14,847 nt of DNA from Boseongicola sp. SB0662_bin_57 (GCA_009839535.1 VXPN01000012.1:1-14847), one strand, 5' to 3'; shown: positions 1 through 7,464, counted from the stretch's first letter. Numbers and translations are program-made. Notes: a model not told the origin generated them from the sequence alone.

Positions 1-1087
1 CGCGATCGGGCCAGACCGTGCGCACGATCTCGTGCGCGGGATCGTCGCCAAGGGATTGAACCACCTTCATTTGCCCGCCGGGCGCAAGGCATCCGATCAC
101 CGGTTTCAGCACGTATTCCGTCCGAAAGGTCATCGTGTGACTGTGCAGATAAGGGTGGTTTAGGAACGCGTAGTCAAACGCCAGGTCGCTGCCACCCTTC
201 GCCGGGATCAGGTGCCGGATCGCGTCGCGCTGATCCTCGCGGTAGAAGCAGACCACGCTGGGGCGAGCATAGACAGGCAAGTCGTCCTCGCCCGGGATGA
301 CGTACCATTCCGGCGCCAGTTCCTTGAACAGCCCGCCCATCTGCCGCTGGTAGTCAAAGGCCCGCGTGCCGGCAAAGGCAACATCATGCCACGACAGACC
401 GCCAGGTCCATCCTCGGCAGTCTTGTCGAGATGCACCGCCTCGCGCGTATAGAGATTTGTCATCACGAAGGCCGTGCGCGGGTGCTCGGCCAGGCGGTCG
501 ACCATTCGGCTCATCGTGTTGCGCAGATCCTCCAGGCCCCAGCCCTTGATCACGACCTGGACGGGTACGTCCGGATGAAGCGCATGCAGCGCCCTGAGCG
601 CACGCACTAGCGTGATGCCGTTGTCCATCGGCGAAAAGAACAGCCGGAAACCGTCGGTGCCGGGCTCGAGCGCCCCAACATCCGATGTGATGATGTCCGC
701 TTTCACCCAGCTTTCGTTCGTCGTTGCGGCAAACACGTGGTAGCGGTGACGCTGCTCGTGCTGGGCGAAGCTGCCGGGGGTGTGGATCGAGGTCTCCTGG
801 TTGACCAGTTCCGCCATTCGGTAGTCGCTCGATTCCGTCTTCTTGCGGCGGGGACGGCCGCGCAGGCGTATCTCGCCGCGGTCGGCCCGCGCCATGAACT
901 CCGCTACGCGCCGGGCGGTTTCGGGCTCGATCCGGCTGCCTGAGGAAATCCGCGGAACGAGCTTGCCGTCGTTGACCGCCAACCGGCCAAAGGTCGACTC
1001 CGCCACGCCGTACCTTTCGCAAAATGCGCGAACGACCTTCACGATGGCGCCTGGATCATCCACGAGCTGGGTCAGATCGTCCTTCAT
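1..1087 (-). CDS. HTH-containing, methyltransferase-like protein (3' end off the left edge)
   Basis: I read this frame by hand. It is open from an ATG at 1087 down to base 1, giving 362 codons with no stop, so the C-terminus lies outside the window. Residues about 12-66 (FCERYGVAESTFGRL, then SGSRIEPETARRVAEFM) look like a helix-turn-helix of the kind found in small alphaproteobacterial repressors. A basic stretch RLRGRPRRKK follows at 74-83. From about residue 145 onward (FRLFFSPMDNGITLVRALRAL, later HPYLHSHTMTFRTEYVLKPV and LAPGGQMKVV) the pattern resembles the core of a class I SAM-dependent methyltransferase; this part is inference. An in-frame GTG at 1108 is an alternative start, but it would place the TGCCCA repeats inside the gene. 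ATG 1087 has a modest GGGAAG upstream. It lies 64 bp downstream of ridA on the same strand and may be co-transcribed or self-regulated. I do not recognise a named family. Confidence 0.6.
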   Translation of the reverse strand, partial: MKDDLTQLVDDPGAIVKVVRAFCERYGVAESTFGRLAVNDGKLVPRISSGSRIEPETARRVAEFMARADRGEIRLRGRPRRKKTESSDYRMAELVNQETSIHTPGSFAQHEQRHRYHVFAATTNESWVKADIITSDVGALEPGTDGFRLFFSPMDNGITLVRALRALHALHPDVPVQVVIKGWGLEDLRNTMSRMVDRLAEHPRTAFVMTNLYTREAVHLDKTAEDGPGGLSWHDVAFAGTRAFDYQRQMGGLFKELAPEWYVIPGEDDLPVYARPSVVCFYREDQRDAIRHLIPAKGGSDLAFDYAFLNHPYLHSHTMTFRTEYVLKPVIGCLAPGGQMKVVQSLGDDPAHEIVRTVWPDR

Positions 1088-1089
1088 GT

Positions 1090-1111
1090 CTTCCCACTTT
1101 TTGCCCACTAG
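1090..1111 (-). promoter_or_regulatory. Paired TGCCCA-type operator next to the HTH gene start
   Basis: The plus strand reads TTCCCA at 1091-1096 and TGCCCA at 1102-1107, an 11-bp step (about one helical turn). Eighteen of 22 bases match the stretch 1701-1722 between ridA and the divergent operon. It abuts the ATG of the HTH-containing gene, as expected for an autoregulatory operator. That the HTH protein binds it is inference. Confidence 0.5.
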
Positions 1112-1151
1112 GGATAGCCGCCCATCCGGTCGGCGTCAATCAAGCTGCGGA

Positions 1152-1628
1152 TCAGTCCCGGACGAGAAAGGTGCCCTCGATCTCGACCGGCTGGCGGTCG
1201 ACCAGCGTCTCCACGCCAACGGAGGATCGTGCATGCTGTCCGATCTCGGGGCCGAAGACCTCGAAGAAGAGGTCGCTGGCACCGTTCAGCACGGCATTGG
1301 GGCGTTCGAAGTCCGGGTGCGCGTTGATCATGCCAAGGATCTTGACCACCTTCTCGACCTTGTCGAGGTCGCCGACATGGTGCTTGACCGTTGCGATCAT
1401 CTTGATCGCGAGCGCCCGTGCGGTCTTCGCCGCCTCGGCCTCGGTGATGTCCAGGTCAACCTTGCCGCGCCGCTTGACGGTCTCGTCCTCCAGTAGCGCG
1501 GCGCCATGGCCCGACACGTAGAGCAAGTTGCCCACGCGCACGGCGCTGGCGCGGTTCGGGCTTGGCAGGACGAGCGGGGCAGGCAGGGAGATTCCCATTT
1601 CCGCGAGGCGGGCTTCGATCGCTGGCAT
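1152..1628 (-). CDS. RidA family protein (YjgF/YER057c/UK114)
   Basis: The 158-residue product matches the RidA family in length and motifs. RVGNLLYVSGHG is at 31-42, a central helix region covers about 60-100, and the C-terminal ARSSVG...PVEIEG is at 133-152. In that block Arg134 and Glu149 match the conserved arginine and glutamate of the family's active cleft. RidA proteins hydrolyse reactive enamine/imine intermediates or bind small ligands in trimers in the cytosol; the long form with the HARS motif is a less characterised subgroup. GGAGG at 1636-1640 on the minus strand sits 7 bases before the ATG. It is transcribed away from the catabolic operon, shares the intergenic dyad with it, and leads toward the HTH gene. 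A role in clearing a reactive intermediate of the neighbouring pathway is possible but not shown. Confidence 0.92.
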   Translation of the reverse strand: MPAIEARLAEMGISLPAPLVLPSPNRASAVRVGNLLYVSGHGAALLEDETVKRRGKVDLDITEAEAAKTARALAIKMIATVKHHVGDLDKVEKVVKILGMINAHPDFERPNAVLNGASDLFFEVFGPEIGQHARSSVGVETLVDRQPVEIEGTFLVRD

Positions 1629-1700
1629 TCTCTTTCCTCCGTTGGAACCTGCGTCCTTCTAAGCAGCAAACGACGATGTTCGCAATTTTCGCTTGCAATT

Positions 1701-1728
1701 CTGCCCATTTTCTGCCCACTAATGGGCA
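1701..1728. promoter_or_regulatory. TGCCCA direct repeat plus perfect dyad in the divergent promoter region
   Basis: TGCCCA occurs at 1702-1707 and 1713-1718, an 11-bp step. The second copy forms a perfect inverted repeat with TGGGCA at 1723-1728: the 16-bp TGCCCACTAATGGGCA has 6-bp arms and a 4-bp centre. The stretch lies 74-101 bp before the ridA ATG and 55-82 bp before the GcvT-like ATG, so it can control both units. The near-copy at 1090-1111 supports an operator. A possible -35 (TTGCAA, 1693-1698) for the plus operon overlaps its left edge, but I see no good -10. Confidence 0.6.
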
Positions 1729-1782
1729 AGCCCGATCATCTACAGAATGCCACGCGTTCCGTGGGCTCGAGTGGAGGCGCCG

Positions 1783-2550
1783 ATGACCATCGCGACCCTC
1801 GAAGACAAGATCCAAGCCGCCGGCGGTCCTGTCGACATGCTGCGCAACGCGCCATCGGGCCCCTATCAGTTCCCGAACAGGGCGGAGTTCACCAACTGGC
1901 GAGACGAGCAGGAGGCTTGGCGACGCGGCGCCGTGCTGTTCGGCCAGTCCTTTCACATGACCGACCTCTATGTCGAAGGTCCCGATACGCGAAGGTTCTG
2001 CGAGTCCCTCGCCGTCAACTCCATGGCCAACTGGCGCCGAAACGTCGCCAAGCAATTCGTCCAATGCAGCGCAGACGGCAACATCGTCGGCGACGGCATC
2101 ATCTTCATCCTTGAAGAGAGCAAGGCCAACATCGTCAACAAGCCCGTCAATGCCAACTGGACGATGTATCACGCCGAGAAGGAGGGCTTCGACGTGTCCC
2201 TGGACCTCGACAGCCGGGCACTCGACAACAAGAGGCGGCGCAAGTGCTACAGGTTCGAGGTACAGGGACCGAACGCATGGGGCATACTGGAGAAGCTGAA
2301 CGGCGGACCGATCACGGGCTTCACGTTCTTCGGGATGGGCGAGATCAGCATTGCCGGTCGCACGGTCCGCGCGTTGCGTCACGGCATGGCCGGCGCGGCC
2401 GAGCCCGGCACCGAGGTGTCGCTGACCTGGGGTGAACCCGATGGCGGCACCGCCAAGCCAACGGTTGAACGTCATGTCCAGACCGAGATCGCCTGTATCG
2501 TCGAGCCCTGCCCGATCTCGATTGAAGCGCGCGAGGCCTACAGGAATTAG
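1783..2550 (+). CDS. LigM/DesA-like THF-dependent O-demethylase (GcvT fold), internally deleted
   Basis: The N-terminal 202 residues follow tetrahydrofolate-dependent aryl O-demethylases of the LigM/DesA type: PNRAEFTNWRDEQEAW (31-46), FHMTDLYVEGPD (58-69), AKQFVQC (89-95), GDGIIFIL (103-110), YRFEVQGPNAW (156-166) and AGRTVRALRHGMAG (191-204). The text then jumps directly to AEPGTEVSLTWGEP, the very C-terminal barrel motif of the same family, and ends after PTVERHVQTEI and PCPISIEAREAYRN. Full-length relatives are about 460-470 residues and this protein has 255, so roughly 200 residues are missing in frame around 2389-2412. The lost part holds the rest of the folate-binding domain, so activity is doubtful. 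GGAGG at 1773-1777 favours ATG 1783 over an upstream in-frame ATG at 1747. It leads the plus-strand operon. It may be a decaying gene, a small neofunctionalised protein, or an assembly error. Confidence 0.8.
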   Translation: MTIATLEDKIQAAGGPVDMLRNAPSGPYQFPNRAEFTNWRDEQEAWRRGAVLFGQSFHMTDLYVEGPDTRRFCESLAVNSMANWRRNVAKQFVQCSADGNIVGDGIIFILEESKANIVNKPVNANWTMYHAEKEGFDVSLDLDSRALDNKRRRKCYRFEVQGPNAWGILEKLNGGPITGFTFFGMGEISIAGRTVRALRHGMAGAAEPGTEVSLTWGEPDGGTAKPTVERHVQTEIACIVEPCPISIEAREAYRN

Positions 2551-2624
2551 GCCCGCGGAGGAGGACAAAATCCGGCAGGGTCCGGGCGCCTGCGAGCAGC
2601 AACAGTCAAAAAGGAGGATGAGAC

Positions 2625-3620
2625 ATGATCAAGTTGAAATCCGTGGCCATCGCGGCGGCAACCGGAGCGTTGCTCCTGTCCGCGAGCCCGGCCCTGGCTG
2701 AAACCCTGAGGTTGGTCACGAACTGGGCGCCGGGCATCTACTCGGTCGACCGGACGCTTCAGTTCGTGGAGGCGTTCAACGCCAGCGACGCTGCCAAGGC
2801 AGCCGACATCCGGATCGAGCATGTCGGCGGTCCCGAGGTCACGCCGGCCACCGAGCAGTTGACCGCAGTCACCAACGGCGTGTTCGACGTGCTGTTCGGC
2901 GCGGCCGGCTACTACGTCGGAACCGTGCCGGAATCCCGCGCGATCTACGGCACGTCGATCACCCCGATGGAGGCCCGGGAATCGGGCGCGACCGATCTTC
3001 TCAACACGATCTATGAAGAGAAGGCCAATGCCCACGTCCTGGGCTGGGTCGCGGCCGGCGTCGGCTACCACATCTGGCTGAAGGAAGAGCCCGAACTCGA
3101 CGACAACGGGCTCCCGATGCTGAACGATGTCAAGATCCGGTCCTCCGGATTCTACAACACCTGGCTCGAAAGATATGGCGCGACGACCGTGACGGTTCCG
3201 GCGCCCGACATCTACAACGCGCTGGAACGCGGCGTCGTGGACGGCGCGGCCTGGCCGGGGCTCGGGATCGTCGATTTCGGCTTCCACAAGTTCATCGGTT
3301 ACCGGATCGATCCGCCCATCTGGCAGTTCGACAACCTGCTCTGGGTCAACAGGGACAAGTGGAACAGCCTCACCGATGCCCAGCGCGCCGCCTTGAGAGA
3401 TGCCGTGGAGGCCTTCGAACCGGAGGCGCATGCCTTCTACGAAGACCTTGCGGCAAAGGAAAGGGCCGAGGTCGAGGCTTCGGGCGTCAAGTCCTACACG
3501 CTCAGTCCCGAAGCCGAGGCTGACTATGTCGCCCACGCCCGGACGGTTCAGTGGGACAAGCTACAGTCCGCCGATTCACCCTACTGGGACCAGCTCCGCG
3601 CCGCGCTGCCAGCGGACTGA
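2625..3620 (+). CDS. dctP: TRAP transporter substrate-binding protein (DctP family)
   Basis: The 331-residue product begins with a classic Sec signal peptide: a basic start MIKLK, a hydrophobic core, and likely cleavage after ALA at residue 25. The mature protein has the DctP pattern, including VKIRSSGFYNTW at 169-180, where Arg172 is in the position that in this family salt-bridges the substrate carboxylate. The hallmark ALERGVVDGAAW is at 199-210. It should bind an organic acid in the periplasm and hand it to the DctQM membrane complex. AGGAGG at 2612-2617 lies 7 bases before ATG 2625. The gene stands between a demethylase-like gene and the membrane subunits, which suggests an aromatic or otherwise ether-bearing carboxylate as ligand; this is inference. 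Confidence 0.95.
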   Translation: MIKLKSVAIAAATGALLLSASPALAETLRLVTNWAPGIYSVDRTLQFVEAFNASDAAKAADIRIEHVGGPEVTPATEQLTAVTNGVFDVLFGAAGYYVGTVPESRAIYGTSITPMEARESGATDLLNTIYEEKANAHVLGWVAAGVGYHIWLKEEPELDDNGLPMLNDVKIRSSGFYNTWLERYGATTVTVPAPDIYNALERGVVDGAAWPGLGIVDFGFHKFIGYRIDPPIWQFDNLLWVNRDKWNSLTDAQRAALRDAVEAFEPEAHAFYEDLAAKERAEVEASGVKSYTLSPEAEADYVAHARTVQWDKLQSADSPYWDQLRAALPAD

Positions 3621-3632
3621 TTCGCCGCACAG

Positions 3633-4157
3633 ATGGTGCCGTTCTTCCGGGCCTACGAACGCTTGATCATGACGCTCGCGCTTCTCGCGAGCGTCATGAT
3701 CGGCGGCGTGTTCGTGCTGATTGTTGTTGATGTCGCCATGCGCACCGCGGGCTTGCGGCCGCCGGTCTTTTCCAGCGCCGTGTCGGAGTATTCGCTGATC
3801 TATGTCACGATGCTGGCCGCGCCATGGCTGGTGCGCGAGCGGGGCCATGTGCGGATCGACAGCTTCCTGAGCTTCCTGCCCGAGGCGGGGAGGCGGCAGG
3901 TCGAACGGATCCTCATCCTCGTCTGCATCGCGCTCTGCCTTCTGGCAGCCTGGCTGGCCGGCGAATTCGCCATCGAGTTCTGGAGCAAGGGCACGATCGA
4001 TGTCCGCTCCATCGAGATCCCGCGCGCGCTTCTGTTCATGCCGCTGGCTCTCGGCTTCTTCCTGTGCGCCGTGGAATTCGCGCGGACATTGGCGATCGGC
4101 GAGACGCTGACAGCCCCCGGCGACGACGGGCACGCGCCCTTCGAAGGCGAGACTTGA
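3633..4157 (+). CDS. dctQ: TRAP transporter small permease subunit (DctQ family)
   Basis: The 174-residue protein has four hydrophobic segments (about 13-33, 50-67, 91-113 and 130-150) and the DctQ signature GHVRIDSF at 71-78. This subunit partners the large DctM permease in the inner membrane and supports Na+-driven uptake of the ligand held by DctP. It begins 12 bases after the dctP stop without a strong ribosome-binding site. An internal ATG at 3669 is a weaker alternative start. Codons 11-23 lie inside a perfect 16-bp inverted repeat, which could hold back expression of dctQM relative to the binding protein. The stop overlaps the dctM start by one base (TGATG). Confidence 0.93.
   Translation: MVPFFRAYERLIMTLALLASVMIGGVFVLIVVDVAMRTAGLRPPVFSSAVSEYSLIYVTMLAAPWLVRERGHVRIDSFLSFLPEAGRRQVERILILVCIALCLLAAWLAGEFAIEFWSKGTIDVRSIEIPRALLFMPLALGFFLCAVEFARTLAIGETLTAPGDDGHAPFEGET
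3665..3701 (+). promoter_or_regulatory. Perfect 16-bp stem-loop in the 5' part of dctQ
   Basis: GATCATGACGCTCGCG (3665-3680) is followed by the 5-base loop CTTCT and the exact reverse complement CGCGAGCGTCATGATC (3686-3701). No T-run follows, so it is not a normal intrinsic terminator. In the transcript it would form a very stable hairpin between the dctP coding region and most of dctQM, a place where stem-loops commonly protect the upstream mRNA or reduce downstream expression. Its exact function is inference. Confidence 0.6.
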
Positions 4158-5473
4158 TGCCGGAGTGGTATGTCTCCGGCGGACTGGCGCTGGGCGCGAT
4201 CCTGTTCCTGATGTTCCTGTCGATGCCGGTGGCGTTCGCCTTCCTGCTGGTCAGCTTCGGGGGCATGTACTGGCTGGTGGGCATGCCGGGCGTCAGCCAG
4301 GTGATCGCCAATGCCAGCGTTTCGGTCACGCACTTCGTCTTTCTGCCAATCCCGCTGTTCCTGCTGATGGGGGAGCTGTTCTTCAACGCCGGCGTGGCGA
4401 AGAAGGTCTTTGACGCCGTTGATACCCTGATCGGGCAGATGCGCGGGCGGTTGTCCTACGTCACGATTTTCGGCGGAACCACCTTTGCCGCACTGACCGG
4501 AACGTCGATGGGCAACACCGCGATGCTGGGCTCGCTCCTGGTGCCGGAAATGAGCCAGAGGGGCTATGCCAAGCGCATGTCGATGGGACCCATTCTCGGC
4601 GTGGGAGGGCTGGCCATCCTGATCCCGCCATCGGGCCTGGGCGTTCTTCTGGGCAGCCTGGCCAAGATCGACATCGGGCGGCTCTTGATCGCCGGAGTGC
4701 TGCCCGGGCTCCTGCTGGCGGCCATTTACCTCGTGCTCATCTGGGTGATGATCCGGCTCGACCCCGCATCGGTGCCCGAAGACGGCCCGGTCTACCATCC
4801 CCTCTCCGAAAAGGTCCGGGTGATCTTCACCCATATCCTGCCGTTGTCGGTGATCATCTTCATGGTGATCGGGCTCATCCTCCTGGGCATCGCCACGCCG
4901 ACCGAGAGCGCGGCCTTCGGCGTGCTGGGCGTGCTGATCGTGGCCTACGCCTTTGGCGGCTTGACCTGGGGCGCCATCACCAAGTCGCTTCGGGGCACGG
5001 TGAAGGTCACGGCGATGATCCTCTTGATTGTCGCCGCCTCGTCGACGTTCTCGCAGCTGCTGGCCTTTTCCGGCGCCACCTCAGGCATGATTCGCGCGGT
5101 CAGCGCCGTGGAGCTTTCGCCGGTAATGGTCGTCGTGGTGATGTTCGCGATTCTGCTCTTCATGGGGATGTTCATGGACCAGGCGTCGATCATGATGCTG
5201 ACGATCCCGATCTTCTTCCCGATCGCCCAAGCGCAGGGATTCGACCTGATCTGGTTCGGCATCATCATGCTGCTTGCGCTCGAGATGAGCGGCGTGACGC
5301 CGCCATTCGGACTGAACCTGTTCGTCATGCTTGGCGTTGCGCCCAAGGGCACGACCATGGCCGAGGTCGCGACAGCGGGCCTGCCGTTTCTCGGCTGCGG
5401 GCTGCTGCTGTTCGTGATCATGGTGATCGAGCCGCACGTGGCACTGTGGCTGCCGTCGCTGATGGTGAGGTAG
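4157..5473 (+). CDS. dctM: TRAP transporter large permease subunit (DctM family)
   Basis: The 438-residue protein starts at ATG 4157, overlapping the dctQ stop by one base. The reading frame is open further upstream inside dctQ, but that part is a shadow. It is highly hydrophobic with about 11-13 membrane segments. It carries DctM hallmarks: GGTTFAALTGTSMGNTAMLGSLLVPEM near residue 110-135, ILIPPSGLGVLLG near 155-170, ATPTESAAFGVLG, and the C-terminal GVTPPFGLNLFVM. It forms the ion-coupled translocation channel. The length is normal for the family and there is no sign of damage. It is followed after 4 bases by the GST gene, so it belongs to one polycistronic unit. Confidence 0.95.
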   Translation: MPEWYVSGGLALGAILFLMFLSMPVAFAFLLVSFGGMYWLVGMPGVSQVIANASVSVTHFVFLPIPLFLLMGELFFNAGVAKKVFDAVDTLIGQMRGRLSYVTIFGGTTFAALTGTSMGNTAMLGSLLVPEMSQRGYAKRMSMGPILGVGGLAILIPPSGLGVLLGSLAKIDIGRLLIAGVLPGLLLAAIYLVLIWVMIRLDPASVPEDGPVYHPLSEKVRVIFTHILPLSVIIFMVIGLILLGIATPTESAAFGVLGVLIVAYAFGGLTWGAITKSLRGTVKVTAMILLIVAASSTFSQLLAFSGATSGMIRAVSAVELSPVMVVVVMFAILLFMGMFMDQASIMMLTIPIFFPIAQAQGFDLIWFGIIMLLALEMSGVTPPFGLNLFVMLGVAPKGTTMAEVATAGLPFLGCGLLLFVIMVIEPHVALWLPSLMVR

Positions 5474-5477
5474 CGCA

Positions 5478-6353
5478 ATGACCCTGACCCTCTTTCACCA
5501 CAACTCCTCGGTCTGCGCCGCCAAGGTGCGCATCGCCCTGGCGGAGAAGGGACGCGAGTGGGAAAGCCGGCTGATGACGCTGAAGGGCGACCAGTTCGCG
5601 CCCGAATACCTGGCGCTGAACCCCGCCGCCGTGGTTCCGACCTTGGTGCACGACGACGCGGTGATCGTGGAATCGAACGTGATCCTGGAATATCTCGACG
5701 ACACGTTCCCCGATCCGCCGCTGCGCCCTGCCCGACCCGCGGAGCGTGCGCGGATGCGGCTCTGGATGGATGAGCTGGAGCAGGGCGAAAAGAGCGTCCA
5801 CAAGGCGGTTTCGGTCCTGACCTACGCCATCGCCTATCGGCACCATCTGATCGCGGAGGCCGGGAGCGAGGCGCCCGCGCGCCTGCTGCCCGTGATCAAG
5901 AGAAACATGAACCCGCTCAGCCGGGAGTGGCTGACGCCGGCCGTCCTGCACGGCATCGCGTCAGACAGCTTTCGGCTCGCGATGGAACGGATGTACCGGC
6001 TGTGCACGGACTTCGACGCCTGGCTGGAGAGCAACGCGTGGCTGGCTGGCGGGGCACACTCGCTCGCCGACATCGCGTTTGTGCCGTACCTGATCCGGCT
6101 GGAGCTCTTGGGGGTCGACGGGCTTTGGGCCGACCGCCCGCATGTCGCGGACTGGTACGCCCGCCTGAACGCACGCGCTTCCACCGCGGAGGTGTGGGAC
6201 TGGTATCACGCCGACTATGTCGGGACATTGCGAGAGAGAGGTGCGGCGCACCGCGACGAGACCGCCGAAATGATCGCAGGCCTGAGGAATGCCGGGTGCC
6301 CTGCGGGTCCGGACGGGCGTGCACCATTCGGGATTCGGGACGGGACACGCTGA
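5478..6353 (+). CDS. Glutathione S-transferase family protein, LigF-like layout
   Basis: The 291-residue cytosolic protein has an N-terminal thioredoxin-fold domain (about 1-80) with HHNSSVCAAKVR at 7-18, where Ser10/Ser11 could activate glutathione. It also has the cis-proline at VVPTL (Pro54) and the glutathione-contact Glu65-Ser66. The alpha-helical domain carries the N-capping box SLADIAF at 195-201. A long insert between about 115 and 165 and a C-terminal tail past residue 250 make it longer than standard GSTs. This layout resembles bacterial beta-etherases of the LigF/LigE kind, and its neighbours fit ether cleavage, but substrate cannot be assigned from sequence alone. It may equally be a detoxifying or dehalogenating GST. 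It starts 4 bases after dctM. Confidence 0.85.
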   Translation: MTLTLFHHNSSVCAAKVRIALAEKGREWESRLMTLKGDQFAPEYLALNPAAVVPTLVHDDAVIVESNVILEYLDDTFPDPPLRPARPAERARMRLWMDELEQGEKSVHKAVSVLTYAIAYRHHLIAEAGSEAPARLLPVIKRNMNPLSREWLTPAVLHGIASDSFRLAMERMYRLCTDFDAWLESNAWLAGGAHSLADIAFVPYLIRLELLGVDGLWADRPHVADWYARLNARASTAEVWDWYHADYVGTLRERGAAHRDETAEMIAGLRNAGCPAGPDGRAPFGIRDGTR

Positions 6354-6378
6354 AGATTGGAACCATCAACCAGAAGGA

Positions 6379-6390
6379 CGAGAATTCTCG
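6379..6390. repeat. 12-bp perfect palindrome before the Rieske gene
   Basis: CGAGAATTCTCG is fully self-complementary and ends immediately before the purine-rich ribosome-binding site (GAAGGA, 6391-6396) of the Rieske oxygenase gene, in the only sizeable gap (46 bp) between the later operon genes. It could be a small operator or chance; no second copy was noticed. Confidence 0.3.
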
Positions 6391-6399
6391 GAAGGAATC

Positions 6400-7464
6400 A
6401 TGAAGCTCAGAACACACGCATTTCAGAGAAACGCCTGGTACGCGGCGGCCATGGGCGACGAGGTCACGCGCAAGCCGATGCGCCGGATCATCCTGGGCGA
6501 CCCCGTCGTCCTATTTCGCACGCGCGCAGGCGAGGCGGTGGCCCTGGAAGACCGCTGCTGCCACCGGCTGTCGCCGCTGTCCCCCGGCCAGCTGGTCGAC
6601 GACATGATCGAGTGCCCCTATCACGGGCTATGCTTCAACAGCGAGGGTGTCTGCACCCATGTTCCCGGTCAGGTCGACGTGCCCGAACATGCCAGGGTCA
6701 GGGCCTACGCCGTGGTCGAGCGCTATGGCGTCGTTTGGATTTGGGGCGGCGAAGCCGCCGGGGCGGACGTGACCAAGATGCCCGACTGGCGCTGGGTCGA
6801 GGACGAAGGCTGGACCGCCAAGGGCGGATACTTCAGCATCCCCTGTCATTACATGATGTCGGTCGACAACCTGATGGACCTGTCCCACGTGGGATATGTG
6901 CACAAGACCACCATCGGTTCGGCCCTGGATGGCGAAGAGGCCGAAATCGACACCTTCGCCGAGGAGGATCACGTGACTGTCCGCCGCTGGACCAGGAATC
7001 GCCCGCCGCCGCCCGCCTATGCCGCGAAGCACGGCATTGAAGGGCTGGTCGACCGCTGGCAGATCATCGAGTTCCGCGCCCCGTGCCACGTGCGGACCTT
7101 CAAGGGGATGGGACCGAACATGCACGGCGCCGAAGGCTTCGATTTCACGTCGGCCGAGGCGGATGCACCCGAATCCGCCGTTACCGTGAGCCGAGGCAAT
7201 ACCTGCATCACGCCGGAAACCGAGACCAGCTGCCACTACTTCACGGTGCACTGCCACCGCGGTCACGTTGAGGAAGAACGGCTCGACCAGATCTGGACCT
7301 CGACTGTGGAGACGCTCAACCAGGATGTCGAGATCCTCGCCCGAACCCAGGAGAACATCGCCTACAATCCCGACGCCGACCTCGTGTTCATCCATGTGGA
7401 TGAAGGGGTCGAAAAGGCGCGACAGCTGGCGCGCATGGCGGTCCGGAAGGAGGAACGGGCATGA
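6400..7464 (+). CDS. Rieske non-heme iron oxygenase, VanA-like (aromatic O-demethylase type)
   Basis: The 354-residue protein has the Rieske [2Fe-2S] ligands Cys53-x-His55 and Cys72-Pro-Tyr-His75 (CPYHGLCF). The mononuclear iron motif NLMDLSHVGYVH is at 157-168 (ligands His163 and His168), and a likely third ligand Asp309 sits in NQDVEILARTQ. Length and order match vanillate demethylase oxygenases and related dicamba- or toluate-type monooxygenases, which oxidatively demethylate aryl methyl ethers with electrons from a separate reductase. No VanB-like reductase gene is present in this window, so the partner must be elsewhere. ATG 6400 follows GAAGGA closely. The upstream in-frame extension from 6289 overlaps the GST gene and is rejected. 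Its stop overlaps the next start by 4 bases (ATGA). Confidence 0.93.
   Translation: MKLRTHAFQRNAWYAAAMGDEVTRKPMRRIILGDPVVLFRTRAGEAVALEDRCCHRLSPLSPGQLVDDMIECPYHGLCFNSEGVCTHVPGQVDVPEHARVRAYAVVERYGVVWIWGGEAAGADVTKMPDWRWVEDEGWTAKGGYFSIPCHYMMSVDNLMDLSHVGYVHKTTIGSALDGEEAEIDTFAEEDHVTVRRWTRNRPPPPAYAAKHGIEGLVDRWQIIEFRAPCHVRTFKGMGPNMHGAEGFDFTSAEADAPESAVTVSRGNTCITPETETSCHYFTVHCHRGHVEEERLDQIWTSTVETLNQDVEILARTQENIAYNPDADLVFIHVDEGVEKARQLARMAVRKEERA

Noticed and set aside
384..1022. Minus-strand open frame of 212 codons
   Set aside because: Out-of-frame shadow of the HTH/methyltransferase-like gene, which is open without a stop across the same bases.
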